Source: JAZKBN01 sp040388605 (GTDB taxonomy: Bacteria; Bacteroidota; Bacteroidia; Cytophagales; Flexibacteraceae). Taken from it: a stretch of 64,000 nt of DNA. Position 1 is the first letter of the stretch, and the number at the start of each line of letters is the position of its first letter. A model generated the notes under the pieces. That model was given only the letters and a program-made list of their open reading frames with translations, ran no database searches and was not told the origin of the DNA. The stretch covers positions 124,001 to 188,000 of the forward strand of contig JAZKBN010000018.1 of the NCBI GenBank assembly GCA_040388605.1, read 5' to 3'. Shown in pieces: positions 1 through 8,370 of the stretch. Position numbers and translations under genes: made by a program.

Positions 1-1
1 A

Positions 2-301
2 ATTTACCACTCTTACGACCCGAAAGGAAATACTGAAATGGAGCCCGCCATACCTACGGCATCAGATCTTAAAGGTGCAGGTGAAATTGTATCATCCAAA
101 TTCCCGAAACGGAATGCCGCAGTTGTTGATTATTACGGTGATTACTCAAAATCAGACATTGGTCATAATGCCGTTAACGAATGGATGAAAGCCAATAAAA
201 AAGAGATGGCCGGCTCTCCCTGGGAGGAATATATAACAGACCCCATGACCGAGCCAGACACCGCCAAATGGCTCACACGTATCTATTACCCTCTTAAATA
301 G
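2..301 (+). CDS. GyrI-like / effector-binding domain protein, C-terminal part
   Basis: The reading frame is open from the left window edge, so the 5' end is missing and no start can be assigned; about 99 residues are present. The tail matches the GyrI-like (AraC-type effector-binding) fold: an AVVDYYGDYSK strand, a helix around AVNEWMKANKKE, then PWEEYITDP and EPDTAKWLTRIYYPLK, the usual last strand and stop of this family. Such domains bind small amphipathic ligands, either as stand-alone SRPBCC/GyrI proteins or as the ligand module of a regulator. Whether a DNA-binding or SRPBCC domain precedes it cannot be seen. It is followed by a clear terminator, so it ends its transcription unit. Confidence 0.75.
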   Translation: MYHSYDPKGNTEMEPAIPTASDLKGAGEIVSSKFPKRNAAVVDYYGDYSKSDIGHNAVNEWMKANKKEMAGSPWEEYITDPMTEPDTAKWLTRIYYPLK

Positions 302-341
302 ACTTAGGCACTTAACCTGCCTCAAAAAAACACCGTATTGC

Positions 342-371
342 AAAGCCGTGCATTGAAAAATGCGCGGCTTT
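342..371 (+). terminator. Rho-independent terminator after GyrI-like gene
   Basis: A 13-bp stem with one G-T pair, closed by a GAAA tetraloop and followed by CATTTTT on the plus strand. It lies 40 bp after the upstream stop codon and separates that gene from the GT87 pair. Confidence 0.8.
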
Positions 372-483
372 CATTTTTACTGCTCAATACATACGTATAA
401 GCAACTGCCTCTTCCTGCCTGCAAACACAGTCGTAAAAAACTTAGCCTTCCCGTTTTTGCCGAAAACCGTAATTTGCGGCCAC

Positions 484-1830
484 ATGAACAGCAGAACGCT
501 ATTTCTACTTTTTTCCGCCCTTGTATTCGCATACATATTCCGAACCTTTATGCCATACGGCAAAAGTGAAGCAATTGTAAAAGAGAAAGGCCATTATATA
601 GACAGCTATACCATGTATAAAGCATCGGTGCTCATGAAGTACAAGCCTGAAAAGAACTTTTATAACCTCGATACACTTACCCAAACACCTTCGCCTGACA
701 CATCTTACAACATGCTCATTTCGCCGTATTTGTACACGCCGCAAAACAGCCTGTTTCTTAAATTTTTACCGGTAAAATCAGTACAGGGCTTTGTTGCCTG
801 CATTTTATATACTGAGTGGCTTGCCCGACTGTTAAGCTTTTCGTTACTGTTCCTGCTCCTGTTTTACAGAAACAGGCTGAAAGGCAATATCTTATCACGC
901 AGGGGCAATTCTGAATCTGCGGAAATAAAACTGCCTCTCTTAACTCTGCAGCCCGGTTTTTGCGATTTTGCTGCCATTGCTCTTTTTGCCTTATCTATGC
1001 ATAATGTGCCATACCGGAGCAATGCTTATTTTACCCAAGTCAGCGGATTCATGTCGGTTTTGGTATTCGGGGCATATACGGCATCAAGGTTCGGCCGACA
1101 GTTTTGGGCAAGGATACTCTTATTTTTGGCAGGCGTAATTAAAATATACCCTTGGTTCCTGGCCCTGTTTATTATTAAAATTAATTGGCGAAGCTATGCA
1201 AAGTATGCAGCAACAGGCATTGTGCTTTCTGCCATAATGATGCTTTTCAAGGTTTTCAGCTTCGAAACCATATACCGGTACCTGGAGCCAAAAACCGGGA
1301 AAACAGCAGGCGAGCTCCGCTGGATTTTTACATACCTGCCCAACAGCGGCCTTTACAGCGAGTTTTTACACCTGAATTTAAGTGGCCAAACACCTGATTT
1401 TATTATCAGCATTATTTACTGCTCCACTATACTGGCCTTGCTCATTGCCTTCCCCATACTTGCTTTAAGCCGCCTCAAAACCCTGCCCGATAATGCCGGG
1501 CATATACTGTTCGCTATAGCATGCCTGCTCTTTATGCAAAGTGTGTGGCCGGTTATTTGGGTTTATCATTATATGATGATGGTGCCTTTCCTATGCCTTT
1601 CTGTTGCCGAAAAAAAAATGCCCCTTGCTATTCGTATTGCAAGCGCATTATATGCGGCTATGCTGTTTAACGGCGAATGGTTGCTTGGCTGGGAAACCCG
1701 CTTTTTTGTGTCTTACCGGTGGATAAATGATATAAATGCTCTTGTTGCCTTAACAGGCATAACAGCATTGCATTACGAAAAGAAGAACGGAAAAACGGGC
1801 TTGGTGCTGAATACACAAACCCGCCCATGA
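484..1830 (+). CDS. GT87-like (DUF2029) membrane glycosyltransferase, copy 1
   Basis: A polytopic membrane protein of about 448 residues with roughly eight to ten hydrophobic segments and the layout of the GT87/DUF2029 family. Characterised members are polyprenyl-phosphate-mannose-dependent GT-C mannosyltransferases. Visible features are the N-terminal anchor, a periplasmic stretch with HYIDSYTMYKA and SPYLYTPQNSLF, the loop GVIKIYPWFLALFI (the KxYP signature of the family) and a late WPVIWVYHYMMMVPF segment. ATG 484 is preferred over 457 because it directly starts the hydrophobic anchor. The stop overlaps the start of the next gene by ATGA, so the two are co-translated. The neighbour is a clear paralogue. 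Acceptor and donor are unknown. Confidence 0.72.
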   Translation: MNSRTLFLLFSALVFAYIFRTFMPYGKSEAIVKEKGHYIDSYTMYKASVLMKYKPEKNFYNLDTLTQTPSPDTSYNMLISPYLYTPQNSLFLKFLPVKSVQGFVACILYTEWLARLLSFSLLFLLLFYRNRLKGNILSRRGNSESAEIKLPLLTLQPGFCDFAAIALFALSMHNVPYRSNAYFTQVSGFMSVLVFGAYTASRFGRQFWARILLFLAGVIKIYPWFLALFIIKINWRSYAKYAATGIVLSAIMMLFKVFSFETIYRYLEPKTGKTAGELRWIFTYLPNSGLYSEFLHLNLSGQTPDFIISIIYCSTILALLIAFPILALSRLKTLPDNAGHILFAIACLLFMQSVWPVIWVYHYMMMVPFLCLSVAEKKMPLAIRIASALYAAMLFNGEWLLGWETRFFVSYRWINDINALVALTGITALHYEKKNGKTGLVLNTQTRP

Positions 1831-3116
1831 AAATAAGAAACCTGTTCATCCTGTTTTCTGCCGGGCTTTTTTCCTTGGTTGCGGCTATATTTTACCCGGC
1901 AGGCCTCGCCGATAAAATTTGGCTGCAAGGCGGGCATATCGACGGCTATACCATGTACAAGGCAATGGAAATGTCTGTAAAAGCACCTGGAAAGGACATT
2001 TATAATTACGAAGCCCTGCTTGCATATCAATCTGCCGATTCATCATCAAAGCAGATGCGGGTATCGCCGTACCTATACCCCCCGCAGGCTTCATTCTTCA
2101 TGAAACCGCTGCTTTTTTTTGGTTCGCCTTTAAGGTTTATGGCTGCTCTCCTTTTCACCGATTGGATCATGCGCCTGTTTATTGTTGCCCTTATGTGCCT
2201 GCTCCTGCTCAAACAAAGTGCATTCCAAACAGGTTCAGCCTATACCAAACAGGCATTTTGGCCATTTCTTGCTGTGGCCTTGCTAAGCTTAAGCATGTTT
2301 ACCACCCCGGCAAAGAATACTGTTATAAACGTGCAGGTTTCAGGAATAATAGCCGGGCTTTTGTTTGCAGCCCTGTTTGCCGCAAATACAGGCAAAAGTA
2401 TTTGGGCCAGGGGGCTGCTCCTTGCTGCAGGCTTTTTAAAAGTCTACCCCCTTATTTTCGGCCTGTTCATTTTAAAACCCAGGCTTAAGAGCTATTTGTT
2501 TTTACTGTTCAACGGCACAGTGCTCAGCCTGCTTATTTGGGCATCGGGGCTTTTCAGCGCTACAGAGGCAATCAGCTATTTAAGCCCCAAAACACCTTAT
2601 ACCCAAGGCTATGTGAAATGGCTCACCGGCTTTGAGCTGAATTGCAGCATTTGGCAGGATTTACATTCCTTTAACGAAAGCGGCAGCGCCTTCGGCATTA
2701 TTGCAAGTGTTCTGTACGGGGGCACAATCCTCCTTATTGCCGGTACCTTCCTGTACATGGCCGCAAGGCAATATTTCAAAAGCCAGGACCCTTCAAACCG
2801 ACTATTGTTCGCAATTGCATGCATCAGTATCACCCTTAGCTTTTGGCCCATTGTATGGATTAACCACTTTTTCATTATCCTACCTTTCGTATGTCTCGCC
2901 GTTGCCGACACTAAATTCCCCTTAGTATTCCGAATTGCATGTATAGTGTATGTGCTAATCTTTTTCAGCGGAATAATAGAGCGCAGCCAGGTTACCCGCC
3001 TGATTTGTCGGTATTCATGGGCTAATGATGCAAATACCATTTTGGCTTTGGTAGCTTTAATAACCATGTTTAGGCCCAAGCTTCTCAGGCATAAGCCTGC
3101 CGGGCCTGCGGCATAA
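1827..3116 (+). CDS. GT87-like (DUF2029) membrane glycosyltransferase, copy 2
   Basis: A 429-residue polytopic membrane protein, paralogous to the preceding gene along its length. The same landmarks recur in order: GHIDGYTMYKAMEM, SPYLYPPQASFF, GFLKVYPLIFGLFI and FWPIVWINHFFIILPF. The ATG overlaps the upstream stop codon, so expression is coupled. GT87 members take a sugar from a polyprenyl-phosphate donor and act outside the cytoplasmic membrane; that role is inferred from family membership only. Tandem duplicates of this kind often add successive sugars to one glycan or serve different acceptors. It ends 34 bp before rarA. Confidence 0.72.
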   Translation: MKIRNLFILFSAGLFSLVAAIFYPAGLADKIWLQGGHIDGYTMYKAMEMSVKAPGKDIYNYEALLAYQSADSSSKQMRVSPYLYPPQASFFMKPLLFFGSPLRFMAALLFTDWIMRLFIVALMCLLLLKQSAFQTGSAYTKQAFWPFLAVALLSLSMFTTPAKNTVINVQVSGIIAGLLFAALFAANTGKSIWARGLLLAAGFLKVYPLIFGLFILKPRLKSYLFLLFNGTVLSLLIWASGLFSATEAISYLSPKTPYTQGYVKWLTGFELNCSIWQDLHSFNESGSAFGIIASVLYGGTILLIAGTFLYMAARQYFKSQDPSNRLLFAIACISITLSFWPIVWINHFFIILPFVCLAVADTKFPLVFRIACIVYVLIFFSGIIERSQVTRLICRYSWANDANTILALVALITMFRPKLLRHKPAGPAA

Positions 3117-3150
3117 TATTCGTTAATTGATTCGTAAATTGCCCGCAGCC

Positions 3151-4527
3151 ATGCCAGATAAAACTAAACCAGCCAATACCACCAACCCGGTACAAATTCC
3201 CCTTGCTGAACGCATGAGGCCTAAGAACCTCGATGAATTTGTAGGCCAGGGCCACTTAACCGGCCCCAACGGGGTTTTAAGGCGTATATTGGCGCAAGGC
3301 TATATTCCATCCTTAATTCTATGGGGGCCTCCCGGGGTTGGCAAAACCACCTTGGCCGGCTTACTGGCAGGTGCTGTAGGGCGGCCTTTACATAAGCTGA
3401 GTGCCACTGCCGCAGGCGTTAAAGATGTTCGCGAGGTAATAGAGCAGGCTAAGAACATAAACGGATCTATATTATTTATAGATGAAATTCACCGCTTTAA
3501 CAAAGGCCAGCAGGATGCCCTGCTGCATGCCGTTGAAAACGGGATAATTACCCTCATTGGCGCCACCACCGAAAACCCTTCTTTTGAAGTCAACTCGGCG
3601 CTTTTATCGCGCTGCCGAATTTTCTCCCTAAAATCTTTAACCGATGATGAGCTCATCAAAGACATGCACGCCATCAAGGGCAGCCGCATCCTGGTGCTCG
3701 CGCCCAAGGTCGGCAACCGCAAGGGCGAGCNNNNNNNNNNCCTGAATCGCGCCATTGCAGAAGACGAATGGCTCAAAACAAAAAGCATAACACTTGCCGA
3801 AACTGCCGCCCTGCTCCGCCTTGCCGACGGTGATGCCCGCAGCATTTTAAACCTGCTGGAGCTAACCGCTGAAGCCGCCGAAGGAACTGACATAACCATT
3901 ACTGATGAAAGCGTAATGAGCGCCGCCCAAACCAAGGCCGTTATGTACGACAAAAAGGGCGAAATGCATTATGACATCATCAGCGCCTTTATCAAATCGC
4001 TCCGCGGATCAGACCCTAACGGGGCTATCTATTGGATGGCCCGCATGATTGCCGGCGGCGAAGACCCGAAGTTCATAGCCCGACGAATGCTTATACTCGC
4101 ATCGGAAGACATAGGCAATGCCAACCCCACCGCCATGATGATGGCTACAGGCTGTTTCCAGGCTGTTACTTATGTGGGCTACCCCGAAGCAGAAATTATA
4201 CTCTCGCAAACTGCTGCCTATCTTGCCGCATCACCCAAGAGCAATGCCAGCTATATGGCTATCAGGCAGGCGGCAGGGCTTGTGCAGCAGCATGGGAATT
4301 TGCCGGTGCCTATGAGTCTCCGCAACGCGCCCACAAGGCTCATGAAGCAGGAAGGCTACGGCAAAGGATATAAGTACTCGCATGACTTCCCCGAGAACTT
4401 TGCCCACCAGGAGTTTATGCCTGAAGCGCTCGCCGGAACAAAGCTGTATGACCCCGGAAAAAATGCCAGGGAAGATGAGTTGCGTACCCGCTTAAAAAGG
4501 CTTTGGGGAGAAAAGTACGGGTATTAG
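3151..4527 (+). CDS. rarA: RarA/MgsA-type AAA+ ATPase (replication-associated recombination), with an inserted foreign segment
   Basis: A clamp-loader-like AAA+ protein acting at stalled replication forks. Walker A is GPPGVGKTTL, Walker B is ILFIDEIHRFNK, and sensor 1 is GATTENPSFEVNSALLSRC. The C-terminal MgsA part follows, with SLRGSDPNGAIYWMARMI, ASEDIGNANPTAMMMA, APKSNASYMA-like SPKSNASYMA and LRNAPTRLMK. An upstream TTG at 3127 is in frame, but ATG 3151 is the natural start. After DELIK the expected LLNRAIAEDEW is interrupted by 70 GC-rich bases and 10 Ns (3661-3740), adding about 27 residues not found in the family. Removing the insert restores the family sequence, so the gene is probably intact in the real genome. 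Confidence 0.93.
   Translation: MPDKTKPANTTNPVQIPLAERMRPKNLDEFVGQGHLTGPNGVLRRILAQGYIPSLILWGPPGVGKTTLAGLLAGAVGRPLHKLSATAAGVKDVREVIEQAKNINGSILFIDEIHRFNKGQQDALLHAVENGIITLIGATTENPSFEVNSALLSRCRIFSLKSLTDDELIKDMHAIKGSRILVLAPKVGNRKGEXXXXLNRAIAEDEWLKTKSITLAETAALLRLADGDARSILNLLELTAEAAEGTDITITDESVMSAAQTKAVMYDKKGEMHYDIISAFIKSLRGSDPNGAIYWMARMIAGGEDPKFIARRMLILASEDIGNANPTAMMMATGCFQAVTYVGYPEAEIILSQTAAYLAASPKSNASYMAIRQAAGLVQQHGNLPVPMSLRNAPTRLMKQEGYGKGYKYSHDFPENFAHQEFMPEALAGTKLYDPGKNAREDELRTRLKRLWGEKYGY
3661..3740. other. GC-rich foreign-looking insert plus assembly gap inside rarA
   Basis: Seventy bases of conspicuously higher GC and different codon use, followed by ten Ns, lie between codons that are adjacent in RarA homologues. 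In the rarA frame they read GSRILVLAPKVGNRKGE, which resembles the LAPVVRGRKGE region of UvrA from high-GC bacteria. This is best read as an assembly chimera at a gap edge. Confidence 0.75.
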
Positions 4528-4547
4528 ATCCTACTCATGATAAAAAC

Positions 4548-4584
4548 CGAAAAGACCCTCTGAACATTTCAAGGGGTCTTTTCG
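4548..4584. terminator. Bidirectional terminator between rarA and metK
   Basis: Inverted repeat of CGAAAAGACCC with GGGTCTTTTCG around a short loop. A-rich and T-rich flanks make it usable in both directions. It sits between the convergent rarA and metK genes. Confidence 0.8.
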
Positions 4585-4614
4585 TATATGCTTCAAAGCA
4601 ATAAGGTTCAGTAC

Positions 4615-5928
4615 CTATACGCCGAAAGCTGCTTTAATTTTGTCTACAAAATCAAGTTTTTCCCAGGTAAAGAATTCAACTTCTTTGTATTCGCGTCTGC
4701 GGATTTCAGTTCTTTCTCCCCCGTTTTCACGAATCTNNNNNNNNNNGTTGATTTCAACTTTGCGGGTAAACGGCTCGCGGCCCATGTGACCGTAAGCGGC
4801 TGTTTCACCAAAAATAGGGTTCTTAAGGCCAAAGCGATCTACAATGGCTTTAGGGCGCATATCGAAAACCTCCTGTACTTTTTTAGCTATTTCGCCATCG
4901 CTGAGCTTTACTTTAGCAGTACCATAAGTGTTAACAGTCATGCTTACAGGAGCGGCAATACCAATGGCGTATGCTACCTGTACAAGCACTTCATCGGCAA
5001 TGCCTGCAGCTACCATGTTTTTGGCAATGTGGCGGGCAGCATAAGCTGCGCTGCGGTCTACCTTGCTGCTGTCTTTACCGCTGAAGGCTCCGCCGCCGTG
5101 TGCGCCTTTGCCCCCGTAGGTATCAACAATAATTTTACGCCCGGTAAGCCCGCTGTCTCCGTGCGGACCACCAATTACAAATTTGCCCGTCGGGTTAATA
5201 AAGTACTTGGTATCTTTCAGTAAATCAGCAGATATGATGCGGGGAACCACTATCTCTGTTACGTCTTTCTTAATTTGAGCCAGCATTTCATCCTCGGCGG
5301 CCTTGCGGTCGGCGGGGCTGTCGCTTTTGGGAGCTATCCAGTCATCATGCTGGGTGCTTACCACTATTGTTTCAATGCGTACAGGCTTATTATCGTCGCT
5401 GTATTCAATGGTTACCTGGCTCTTTGCATCAGGACGCAGGTAAGGCATTNNNNNNNNNNGAGCCTCATTCTTACGGATATTGGCCAACTCTTTCACCAAA
5501 CGGTGCGAGAAAGCAAGTGCCATAGGCATAAGCTCCTCGGTTTCATTGGTTGCATACCCGAACATCATGCCCTGATCACCGGCACCCTGCTCTTTGTTCT
5601 CACCTTCATCAACACCTTGTGCAATATCGGCGCTTTGGCTGTGCAATGCGTTTATTATACCCGCCGAGTTGGCCTCGAACTGGTAAGCAGCATTGTTATA
5701 ACCTATTTTGCTGATGGTTTTACGAACAACGTCCTGTATATCAACGTATGCATTGGTTGTAATTTCGCCGGCCACCACTACCAGGCCGGTAGTTACAAGC
5801 GTTTCACAAGCCACCCTGCTGTCAGGGTCCTGCGCCAGCATGGCGTCAAGTATAGCGTCAGAAATTTGGTCGGCTACTTTATCGGGATGTCCTTCAGAAA
5901 CGGATTCCGAAGTAAAAAGAAATGGCAT
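4615..5928 (-). CDS. metK: S-adenosylmethionine synthetase, interrupted by two assembly gaps
   Basis: Makes S-adenosylmethionine from methionine and ATP in the cytoplasm. The N-terminus FTSESVSEGHPDKVADQISD is the family signature with the ATP-binding His. GAGDQGMMFGYA and the glycine-rich loop FVIGGPHGDSGLTGRK follow, then GGGAFSGKDSSKVDRSAAY, and the C-terminus is FTWEKLDFVDKIKAAFGV. Two N runs (5450-5459 and 4737-4746) fall within the gene. The first lies where homologues have a few residues before MPYLRPD; the second lies in the variable region before the C-terminal FTWEKL. The frame reads through both, so they look like real short gaps and not frameshifts. It is a single-gene unit between a promoter at 5975-5982 and a terminator. 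Confidence 0.95.
   Translation of the reverse strand: MPFLFTSESVSEGHPDKVADQISDAILDAMLAQDPDSRVACETLVTTGLVVVAGEITTNAYVDIQDVVRKTISKIGYNNAAYQFEANSAGIINALHSQSADIAQGVDEGENKEQGAGDQGMMFGYATNETEELMPMALAFSHRLVKELANIRKNEAXXXXMPYLRPDAKSQVTIEYSDDNKPVRIETIVVSTQHDDWIAPKSDSPADRKAAEDEMLAQIKKDVTEIVVPRIISADLLKDTKYFINPTGKFVIGGPHGDSGLTGRKIIVDTYGGKGAHGGGAFSGKDSSKVDRSAAYAARHIAKNMVAAGIADEVLVQVAYAIGIAAPVSMTVNTYGTAKVKLSDGEIAKKVQEVFDMRPKAIVDRFGLKNPIFGETAAYGHMGREPFTRKVEINXXXXIRENGGERTEIRRREYKEVEFFTWEKLDFVDKIKAAFGV
4737..4746. other. Assembly gap (10 N) in metK C-terminal part
   Basis: Ten Ns flanked on both sides by sequence with native composition that translates into MetK. True gap length is unknown. Confidence 0.95.
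5450..5459. other. Assembly gap (10 N) in metK
   Basis: Ten Ns between ELANIRKNEA and MPYLRPDAKSQ. Homologues have only a few residues here, so the real gap is probably close to this length. Confidence 0.95.
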
Positions 5929-5974
5929 CTATTGTATTAGAAGGCGCGGAAGGTCCGCGGGTTTGAAACGGGCC

Positions 5975-5982
5975 CAAATTTA
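5975..5982 (-). promoter_or_regulatory. Bacteroidota -7 element (TAAATTTG) for metK
   Basis: An exact TAnnTTTG match on the minus strand, 46 bp before the metK ATG. The implied leader is about 40 nt, too short for a SAM riboswitch. The remaining intergenic sequence to 6293 shows only a second promoter, at 6211. Confidence 0.6.
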
Positions 5983-6210
5983 TCGTTTTTCCCGCTAAAT
6001 GAAAAACGGAATTAAGAAACACAGGTTGGCTTACCTGATTTAAACACTGAATATTCCTGATTCAGCAAACTCATTTTAGTCTTGCGCCGAAGCTGAAGCG
6101 CGTATTAATAAGTGAGCGTCCCTCGCCAATGCAATCATTTCCATGTGCCGTTCATACCATAGTTTTTTCCTTACGGTTAAGCAGGTTATTATGAACAGGC
6201 TTAATTTTTG

Positions 6211-6218
6211 TAGCTTTG
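6211..6218 (+). promoter_or_regulatory. Bacteroidota -7 element (TAGCTTTG) for the DUF4834 gene
   Basis: Exact TAnnTTTG match 76 bp upstream of the ATG at 6294. No convincing -33 TTG at the usual spacing was found. Confidence 0.55.
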
Positions 6219-6293
6219 CAGTATTACGGTAAGCAGGAAAAAGGCCGAATTTAACACCCGACTGTAAAGCCCTGCATAAAAACCGGCATACAA

Positions 6294-6587
6294 ATGTTCT
6301 TTAAGGTAATCCTGTTTATAGTTCTTGTATATTATGTAGTCCGCTTTTTATTGCGGGTACTAATCAGGAATTTTGTGTTCCGCGTTATTCGCGATGGCCA
6401 ACCTACAGCCGGCTCATCCGGCCAACCTTTTGGCGGCAGGGGGAACCCCTTTTCCGGCAACAATCAAAATTACAGCTCCCGCAATTCCGCCGACGGCGTT
6501 CGTATAGATACCCCGCCAAATAAAAACAACAAGGGCCGAAACTTCGACCCGGGTGGAGAATATGTTGATTACGAAGAAGTTAAATAA
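6294..6587 (+). CDS. DUF4834-type small membrane protein
   Basis: A 97-residue protein with one N-terminal membrane helix (FFKVILFIVLVYYVVRFLLRVL), a short basic stretch and a low-complexity Gly/Asn/Ser-rich middle. It ends with an acidic tail, EYVDYEEVK. This organisation matches the Bacteroidota DUF4834 family, which has no known function. It has its own -7 element and is closed by a strong terminator, so it forms a single-gene unit. The C-terminal part is predicted to be cytoplasmic and disordered. Confidence 0.7.
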   Translation: MFFKVILFIVLVYYVVRFLLRVLIRNFVFRVIRDGQPTAGSSGQPFGGRGNPFSGNNQNYSSRNSADGVRIDTPPNKNNKGRNFDPGGEYVDYEEVK

Positions 6588-6600
6588 AAATATAATTATT

Positions 6601-6628
6601 AAAAAAGCCGGCTTACGCCGGCTTTTTT
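6601..6628. terminator. Strong bidirectional terminator
   Basis: A perfect 12-bp inverted repeat, AAAAAAGCCGGC / GCCGGCTTTTTT, with a 4-base loop. It serves the DUF4834 gene on the plus strand and the 6677-7282 gene on the minus strand. Confidence 0.9.
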
Positions 6629-6676
6629 GTTTACAGTTGAAAATAAGCGCAGGAGTGAGCCCAAATTCAGGGCCAC

Positions 6677-7282
6677 TCAGCTTTCACCTGGAATTTGCCT
6701 GCGGTACCTGAAGCCATCGGCCTGCATAATGCCTAAGTGCCAGCGATTGCCAATTCTATACCTTTTATCGGCCGCTGCTATACGCATGCTTACACCGGCA
6801 CCAAGGCAAATGAGCGCTACTGAACCGGAAGCTTTCCAATTAAAGCTCCTGTCGCTTTGCCTCATAGAATTAAGTGCATCGGCCCCAAAGAACAGGGCGC
6901 CTGCCAGGGGCAGAATAAGGCCAAGGGTATTAGCCGTACCTGTAAACCTGCCACGGGAGGGCAGGTAAATCTTATGGAAATCTGTAACAGCAAGGGGCAC
7001 ATCCATTGCATCGCCGAAATTGACAGCCACCATATTGGGGTAAAGGTGGGTTACAATACCATGGTAACGCGTATTGTCGTCGTTCAGCTTAAAATCTATC
7101 TGGCTGCCCTCTGTATAAATATGACGGTTGCGCTTGTGTTCTAAAACCAGGACCTTGTAAGGCTTTAAGGCAATTGCAGGTGTTTTTAACGGTGCGGATA
7201 TAGAGTCCGGTGCTTGCGCATGCGCCCATAGTCCGAAAAAAAACATGAGCAATGCCGGTATAATGGCAGTCAATCGGTTCAT
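6677..7282 (-). CDS. Exported hypothetical protein
   Basis: A 201-residue protein I do not assign to a named family. It begins with a signal peptide (IIPALLMFFFGLWAHAQA). A soluble segment follows with VLVLEHKRNRHIYTEGSQI and HGIVTHLYPNMVAVNFGDA, which reads like a small beta-rich domain. Two short hydrophobic segments (LGLILPLAGALFFGADAL and ASGSVALICLGAGVSMRI) probably span a membrane. The tail is basic with YRIGNRWHLGIM. This layout recurs in small Bacteroidota envelope proteins of unknown role. It is convergent with the DUF4834 gene. Confidence 0.6.
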   Translation of the reverse strand: MNRLTAIIPALLMFFFGLWAHAQAPDSISAPLKTPAIALKPYKVLVLEHKRNRHIYTEGSQIDFKLNDDNTRYHGIVTHLYPNMVAVNFGDAMDVPLAVTDFHKIYLPSRGRFTGTANTLGLILPLAGALFFGADALNSMRQSDRSFNWKASGSVALICLGAGVSMRIAAADKRYRIGNRWHLGIMQADGFRYRRQIPGES

Positions 7283-7414
7283 GGAAAATCGCGTTTAATT
7301 GGTGTGCATTAAAAAAGGCAGCAAGACATAGCGAATATAAAACTATACCCGGTAATACTGTGCCAAATTATAAAAGCGGCCATGCATACGCTCCTATATG
7401 TTTATCGAAGAAAG

Positions 7415-8269
7415 TTAATAAGCCTTAAGACTTAAATCAAGACTCCGGGCGCTATGTGTTAATGCACCCACGCTGATATAAGTAACGCCGGTAAGGGCCG
7501 CTTCGCGTATATTTTTTTCAGTTATACCGCCTGAGGCTTCTGTTTCACAGGCACCGTTAATAATAGCAACAGCTTCACGCATCATTTCCGGTTTCATATT
7601 ATCTAGCATAATACGGTCAGGCTTAGCGGCCAGGGCCTGTGCCACTTCGTTAAGGTTGCGTGTTTCCACCTCAATTTGCAAATTCAGTTTCTTATCTGCA
7701 AGATATTTCTTTGCTGCAGAAACAGCTTCAGCTACTCCGCCGGCAAAATCCACGTGATTGTCTTTCAACATCACCATATCAGATAATCCGAAACGGTGGT
7801 TAGTACCTCCGCCAATCTTAACAGCCCATTTTTCAGCAAAGCGAAAACCCGGGGTTGTTTTCCGTGTATCAAGCAGGCGTGCGCCTGTGCCTTCTATTTG
7901 CTCCACCAGGTGGCGCGTGTAAGTGGCAATGCCGCTCATGCGCTGCATTGTATTCAATACAAGGCGTTCGGTGCTTAAAATACTGCGGCTGTTTCCTTCA
8001 ACGGTAAAAGCAATGTCGCCATATTTAATGGCGTCGCCGTCTTCAACCAGGCTCGTAATATGCAGTTCAGGGTCGAAGTGCTTAAAAATTGCAGCGGCAA
8101 GCTCTGCCCCGGCCAAAATACCGTTTGCTTTTACAAGCAGCTTGGCCCTTCCTTTGGCATTTTCAGGAATAGATGAAAGAGTGCTGTGGTCTCCGCTGCC
8201 AATATCCTCCTGCAGGGCGGCAACAATAAAATTTTGGATTACAGCGGGTGTAAGGTATTCATGAACCAT
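7415..8269 (-). CDS. nadC: Nicotinate-nucleotide pyrophosphorylase (carboxylating)
   Basis: Converts quinolinate and PRPP to nicotinate mononucleotide, CO2 and pyrophosphate in de novo NAD synthesis. The 284-residue length is normal. Diagnostic segments are STERLVLNTMQRMSGIAT, the phosphoribosyl-binding ARLLDTRKTTPGFR, KIGGGTNHRFGLSDMVMLKD and the strand ending in IMLDNMKPE. The C-terminal GVTYISVGALTHSARSLDLS is typical. nadA and nadB are not in the window. It is divergent from adenine deaminase, with about 100 bp between the starts. Confidence 0.95.
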   Translation of the reverse strand: MVHEYLTPAVIQNFIVAALQEDIGSGDHSTLSSIPENAKGRAKLLVKANGILAGAELAAAIFKHFDPELHITSLVEDGDAIKYGDIAFTVEGNSRSILSTERLVLNTMQRMSGIATYTRHLVEQIEGTGARLLDTRKTTPGFRFAEKWAVKIGGGTNHRFGLSDMVMLKDNHVDFAGGVAEAVSAAKKYLADKKLNLQIEVETRNLNEVAQALAAKPDRIMLDNMKPEMMREAVAIINGACETEASGGITEKNIREAALTGVTYISVGALTHSARSLDLSLKAY

Positions 8270-8370
8270 AGAACGAATTACGGAAAAAAATATGAAATAT
8301 TGCTGCAGGAATGCTATCAGGGCCTTTTGCTTTGTTATATTGTGCCCCGGAACACCAAAACCTTAGTACC

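Noticed and set aside
4615..5928. Disruption of metK by two N runs
   Set aside because: Flanking sequence is native and in frame on both sides, and the missing parts are only a few residues.
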